The translations under genes were made by a program, and so were the position numbers. This document shows, in pieces, positions 14,145 through 14,992 of a stretch of DNA of 14,992 nucleotides. This DNA is from JBBPZA01 sp038330095. GTDB taxonomy: Bacteria > Actinomycetota > Thermoleophilia > Solirubrobacterales > Solirubrobacteraceae. Every line of letters begins with the position of its first letter. The stretch's first letter is position 1. Below the pieces are notes generated by a model, which was given only the letters and a program-made list of their open reading frames with translations, did no database searches and had not been told where the DNA came from. The stretch covers positions 1 to 14,992 of the forward strand of contig JBBQNQ010000070.1 in assembly GCA_038330095.1 (NCBI GenBank), in the 5' to 3' direction.

Positions 14145-14962
14145 CCGCCCCGCGCCCTCGCGATCGCGCGGTCCCGCCCCGCCCCATGCGCCGGATCACA
14201 CTCCTCATCATTCTGCTGGCGCTCTGCCTGCTGGCGCCCAGCGCAGCCAGCGCCGCCTCCAGCGACACCATCCTCAGGGACTGCGTAGACGGAAAGATCG
14301 ACGGCAGCTACTCGCGCGGCGCGCTGAACGACGCGCGCGGGAAGATACCGTCCGACGTCGACGAGTACAGCGACTGCCGGGGGGCTATCGACCAGGCGCG
14401 GGTCCAGGGCGGCTCGCAATCCGGCGACGGCAACTCGACCGGGAGCGGCTCGAGCAACAGCAACAGCAACAGCAGCGGCAGCGGCGGGTCGAACGGCGGG
14501 GGCTCCTCGGGCAGCGGCTCGAACGGCAGCGGCTCGTCGGGCGGCTCCTCCGGCGGCGGCTCCTCCGGCGGCGGCTCCTCCGGCGGCGGCTCCTCCGGCG
14601 CGGGCTCGTCGAGCGGCGGCTCGTCGGGAGGGAGCAGCTCCGGCAGCGGGAGCAGCGCGGCCAGCCCCGCCACGCCCACCACCGTTCCACCGGCGGTCGC
14701 AGCCACCGCGCAGCCCGCCCAGCCCCAGGGCCCCTCCGACAAGGCCGTCGTCGACGCCGCCCTGCGCCGGGGCGGGTCCGGCGTGCGCCTCAACCCCGAG
14801 ACGCTCGTGGTCCCGGGCTCCACCGGCGTGCCGGCCAGCGAGTCCCTGCGCCGCTCGGTGCCCGACCCGCTGCTCGCCGTGCTCATCATCCTGGGGGCGG
14901 TCGCGCTCGTCGGCGCGGTCCTCGGGACGAGAGCTCGTGTCGTCACCCGCCGCCTCGGTTAG
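14141..14962 (+). CDS. Secreted or membrane-anchored Ser/Gly-rich protein of unknown function
   Basis: This 273-residue protein has a probable signal peptide (MRRITLLIILLALCLLAPSA, then ASA with cleavage near residue 38). A short ordered domain follows with two cysteines (48 and 79, possibly a disulfide) in SDTILRDCVDG and PSDVDEYSDCRGAI. Residues about 90-172 are Ser/Gly/Asn repeats, followed by a Pro/Thr/Ala linker. A C-terminal hydrophobic helix (LLAVLIILGAVALVGAVLG, about 244-262) with a basic tail ends the protein. Together these predict a protein anchored at the membrane and projecting into the cell wall through a flexible stalk. The start is GTG 14141 (GTGA overlap with the glycosyltransferase stop, suggesting coupling). 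ATG 14186 places the signal peptide at the N-terminus and is a good alternative. I do not recognise a function; the context suggests surface or cell-wall association. Confidence 0.75.
   Translation: MTAPRPRDRAVPPRPMRRITLLIILLALCLLAPSAASAASSDTILRDCVDGKIDGSYSRGALNDARGKIPSDVDEYSDCRGAIDQARVQGGSQSGDGNSTGSGSSNSNSNSSGSGGSNGGGSSGSGSNGSGSSGGSSGGGSSGGGSSGGGSSGAGSSSGGSSGGSSSGSGSSAASPATPTTVPPAVAATAQPAQPQGPSDKAVVDAALRRGGSGVRLNPETLVVPGSTGVPASESLRRSVPDPLLAVLIILGAVALVGAVLGTRARVVTRRLG
14551..14595 (+). repeat. Three exact 15-base tandem repeats inside the Ser/Gly-rich gene
   Basis: The unit cggcggcggctcctc occurs three times in succession, flanked by degenerate copies on both sides (about 14536-14550 and 14596-14610). 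Each unit encodes five residues of the Ser/Gly stalk, so copy-number change would lengthen or shorten the stalk without shifting the frame. Confidence 0.85.
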
Positions 14963-14992
14963 CGCCTGGCCCGCGGGCAGAGCGATCGCTCT
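14937..14992 (+). CDS. Possible start of another gene, cut by the right edge
   Basis: A GTG at 14937 opens a frame that stays open to the end of the window (18 codons: V SSPAASVSAWPAGRAIA). It overlaps the end of the Ser/Gly-rich gene by 26 bases, and GAGAG lies a few bases upstream as a possible ribosome site. Too little is present to name a family, and an 18-codon open frame at this GC content can occur by chance. Confidence 0.25.
   Translation, partial: MSSPAASVSAWPAGRAIA

Noticed and set aside
14213..14230. Possible lipobox Cys (LALC) in the signal peptide of the Ser/Gly-rich protein
   Set aside because: Leu at the -1 position does not fit a lipobox, and a normal ASA cleavage site follows a few residues later.
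14308..14946. Minus-strand frame with Pro/Glu and Leu runs
   Set aside because: It is the antisense of the Ser/Gly repeat codons; the repeats arise from the plus-strand tandem units.

Overview
The window is high-GC bacterial DNA with actinobacterial-style genes: GTG and TTG starts, short overlaps and strong G/C third-position bias. Gene style and the glycan genes suggest Actinomycetota, most likely class Thermoleophilia (Solirubrobacterales-like). That placement is inference; no rRNA or housekeeping marker is present. The theme is assembly, decoration and export of a cell-surface glycan.

Left edge (1-1231): the 5' part of a polysaccharide deacetylase gene runs off the left end on the minus strand. 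It is divergent from a methyltransferase gene on the plus strand whose frame is broken by an apparent one-base insertion near 665-667.

Minus-strand operon (9214 down to 1224): in transcription order it encodes an ABC-2 permease (Wzm type), an ABC ATPase with a Wzt-like C-terminal domain, a FemAB/GNAT-like acyltransferase, a TylM1/DesVI-like sugar N-methyltransferase, a second FemAB/GNAT-like protein, a VioA-like PLP sugar aminotransferase, and two family 2 glycosyltransferases. Genes overlap or lie within about 40 bases of each other. The simplest reading is that a nucleotide-activated 4-keto-6-deoxy sugar is aminated and N-methylated or N-acylated, built into a glycan by the glycosyltransferases, and exported by Wzm/Wzt. 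GC content is lower here (57% and 63% in two 60-base lines counted).

Right block (9295-14992): very GC-rich. A minus-strand family 2 glycosyltransferase is divergent, across only 23 bases, from a plus-strand run: a protein with two glycosyltransferase domains, two family 4 glycosyltransferases, and a secreted or membrane-anchored Ser/Gly-rich protein. A further gene may begin at the right edge.

The 23-base divergent spacer is nearly duplicated just before the Wzm gene. In all three cases a TAnnnT box sits 6-7 bases before the start codon, as expected for leaderless transcripts. No tRNA, rRNA, CRISPR array, insertion sequence or convincing terminator was seen. There is no gene-free stretch longer than about 130 bases.
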